A stretch of DNA of 64,000 nt. Source: Ignelater luminosus. Lineage: Eukaryota; Arthropoda; Insecta; Coleoptera; Elateridae. The notes under the pieces were generated by a model. That model saw only the letters and a list, made by a program, of their open reading frames with translations. It was not told the DNA's origin and made no database searches. Every line of letters starts with the position of its first letter. Within the stretch, counting starts at the first letter, position 1. The stretch spans positions 1 to 64,000 of the forward strand of contig VTPC01090692.1 of assembly GCA_011009095.1 (NCBI GenBank), read 5' to 3'. Shown piece after piece: positions 61,701-64,000 of this stretch. A program made the position numbers and the translations under genes.

Positions 61701-64000
61701 CTGTATGATTATTGTTAATGGACAAAGTAATTATTCATTTCTTTTAATTAATTGATGAATTATGTATGTATGGAACAATTCTTTCTCTTTGACAATATTT
61801 TAAATAAAGGCGTGGGTGCATTGCGGGCTCAAGTTTAATTATACAGAGTTGCCTGTTTGTTTAAAACCGCTAAATTAAATAAACTTTTCGTTCATTTACT
61901 TATAACCTCGTCAGATTCTATTTCTGTTTCCATCGTGCTACTTTTCCACTTTTTTTTACATCTTAACACCCCGCACCACATTCAATTTTGTTCATCAAAA
62001 AGTAATTAAAAACAAATTCTTTGTCTGGGAAATTCCATCAGCATACACAAAAATTGAACTTTCAAACAAGTTGATTGTGAATGTTCAAAAAATTCTAATA
62101 ATTGCTCTCTCAATTTATAACGATAAAACCATTGATAAAAACTTATAAAAACTCTTTTGTTTTGGGCTTACTTAGCTTCCAAGAATTTCTTGACGAATAC
62201 GTATGGCATGCTGCTCACCTGCAACCATTTACAATGTAAATTCTTGCGGCTTTACCTGACTTTGTTTTTTCCTTAATGTTTCTAAATTTTTGCTTAGTAA
62301 CAAATGATTAATTTCATGTATTGATAGTGTGTAAAACGATACATTTTTTAACATTTCAATTATTAATTACCACCTGACTTTAAATTTACACTTAAAAAAG
62401 TAAAGGCAAAAATTGTGGTTATAAACCATCCCAAGAAAGGTTTTCAAAATAGACATGCTTAATAAAAGATAAAATTATAGTCATTTTTGTACACCTGTTG
62501 ATAATTTCCTTTTGTTGTGTTGTTACATATATAGATAGATGCACATTTAATGCTGTTACATAAGTATAATACATGAAAAACACCGAAATTACTGACCGTC
62601 ATCATTATTAAAAATGAAACCTTTTGAAAGGATAAATAACGAGTTGGAGCTTATGAAATTGAAAATAACAAATACGTTATTATTATTATTGTTATTAATT
62701 AAAAACTGGTTTTAATTTTTAATATCATACAGAATTTATAAATGTATTTCGTTTATTTGTTATGGTAATGCTTAACAGGGAGTAGGTATATAAAAAAGGG
62801 AAAGTAAATGGAAAAATCCTGTCAATTCACTACTTGACGACAAAACTTGTAATTAATTTTGTGAATTAAAAAACAAAAATAAATTCTGTCATTTTCTCGC
62901 AACAAACTCGATTATATATTTTGTCTTTTAATATCTTCTATTACGTATAATGCTGAAGAATAACTATAATATTTAATTAATTCTGATTGTATTTAGTTTA
63001 ATAACAAAATTCATATTCATAAAAACACTGATGTAACATTCCGACTCAAAGGACCAAGATGATAATTTAATTTTGTTTTATCTCCATACAGATTTATTTT
63101 GATATTTTGACACATCTTTTTTTTACTTGTTATCATGAAATTGACTAGCTATAAAACAACTGATCACCATTCCGCCATAACTCATCCATCTTATCATGAT
63201 CAAAATAATATTCAGAAGAACCTCAAAAACGAAAATAGGAACAGTCCTGTCTGGATAGACTAATTCCTACAAGCGTTTTCTTTTGGATGTAGCCAGAGAA
63301 AATTTGAAGAATGAGAGGCTTGATAGAGTGTACTACCAAAATGCAACCACCAGGTTTTAGCCAACACGCTTTACCTAAAAGTGTTTCTCCTAACCGGTAA
63401 AAGATGTGATGATCTTGCTTCAGTTTCAAGATGTTGGTATATCCACATAACTTTGACACTAGAGAAATTAAAGACTTTGATTTGGAACAAGAACTATGCC
63501 TGGTTGAGAGTCTTCGTAAGGAAAAAATCAGTCTTTTGTTAAAATTCCAATGAATGAATGGATCAAAATGTTTAAATTGATAATGTTTGGACAGAAACAA
63601 GTGGGTATCCAATAGCATTTTAGGGTCACTTTGATCACGGAAGTGTTCTTCTGAATTAGGATTTTACTGATCAGCCAAAAATGAGGAAAAGTCATTTTTC
63701 AGGAACGAACTATATTTTTCTAAACATTTTCATATAGGTGATTTTTTCAGCTGAACTGTTGTTGGATGAAACTTGATGTGGACTTTTTATCTGCCAAGAC
63801 CAAAACAAACTTGATGATATAGAAATGAGTTCGTTTTTGGACAGTCTGCGTGGAAAACCAAGGCTTTTTTCATGTCATAGATCTGCTACAATCAGGGAGG
63901 TCTACAGTTTTGACTAATTCTATCCTGAGTTTTGACACATCGGAAATTTAATAGTCTAAGCGTGCTGTCATTAAAAAAAAGTTGGAAAACATTTCCCGTA
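55800..64000. other. Long non-coding A+T-rich stretch, no supported gene
   Basis: No transposon ends, RNA gene or plausible exon was recognised. The longest open frame is 131 codons on the minus strand (63223-63618), without known motifs; at this composition it is more likely chance than a gene. Chance frames near 59741-60099 and 59065-59298 are also unremarkable. Confidence 0.35.
59682..59692 (+). repeat. Poly-G run of 11
   Basis: Eleven consecutive G residues, unusual in this A+T-rich setting and prone to sequencing or assembly length error. Confidence 0.9.

Noticed and set aside
62200-62235. Minus-strand TTGCAG|GTGAGC
   Set aside because: The upstream sequence on that strand is purine-containing with no usable pyrimidine tract; most likely chance.
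63223-63618. 131-codon minus-strand open frame
   Set aside because: No recognisable motif or splice or promoter context; long chance frames are expected in 64 kb.
1-64000. CRISPR arrays, bacterial operons, ribosome binding sites, rRNA
   Set aside because: No spaced direct-repeat array, no dense coding and no rRNA-like sequence; the DNA is of animal type.

Overview
This is a gene-poor, A+T-rich (visibly about two-thirds A+T) stretch of animal nuclear DNA. Several Tc1/mariner-type transposons, long foldback elements with TA target sites, a hAT-like element and an LTR with heat-shock motifs point to an arthropod, most likely an insect; I cannot name the order or species. No confident exon of an ordinary host protein-coding gene was found. 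The only long intact reading frame (361 codons, minus strand) is a transposase. Most of the window reads as intronic or intergenic sequence.

The best hint of a host gene is two textbook recursive (ratchet) splice sites on the plus strand, at 4478/4479 and 47785/47786, about 43 kb apart. Each has a long pyrimidine tract and YAG joined directly to a 5' splice-site sequence. Each is followed 56-57 bases later by another GT donor, as in the short RS-exons of very long insect introns. A weaker third candidate lies at 38758/38759. If real, the window is the inside of one giant plus-strand intron. The alternative is two short coding exons whose reading frames happen to be compatible.

Layout. 1-8.9 kb: unique sequence with one decayed repeat end and the first ratchet site. 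8.9-9.8 kb: a 936-bp foldback element whose loop holds a transposase relic. 15.3-16.6 kb: a complete 1,305-bp DD41D Tc1/mariner-type transposon with perfect 31-bp inverted repeats, TA duplication and intact transposase. 21.1-22.0 kb: a second long foldback element, related at its ends to the one at 8.9 kb. 25.7-26.6 kb: a pyrimidine-biased stretch, a decayed foldback arm and one copy of a dispersed repeat that recurs inverted at 44.6 kb. 37.2-37.6 kb: a solo LTR with two perfect three-unit heat-shock elements, TATA and initiator-like sequence. 45.3-46.5 kb: a full-length but dead DD34D mariner. 50.7-51.2 kb: a third foldback. 54.3-55.4 kb: a hAT-like element (8-bp duplication) with a 602-bp TA-flanked MITE nested inside. 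55.5-55.8 kb: a decayed non-LTR reverse transcriptase fragment. 55.8-64 kb: mostly unique A+T-rich sequence.

The elements form an age series. The DD41D element looks recent (perfect ends, intact frame), the DD34D mariner is inactivated by stops and a frameshift, and the foldback arms have diverged to varying degrees. The point most worth testing is the pair of ratchet sites, followed by the heat-shock-element LTR.
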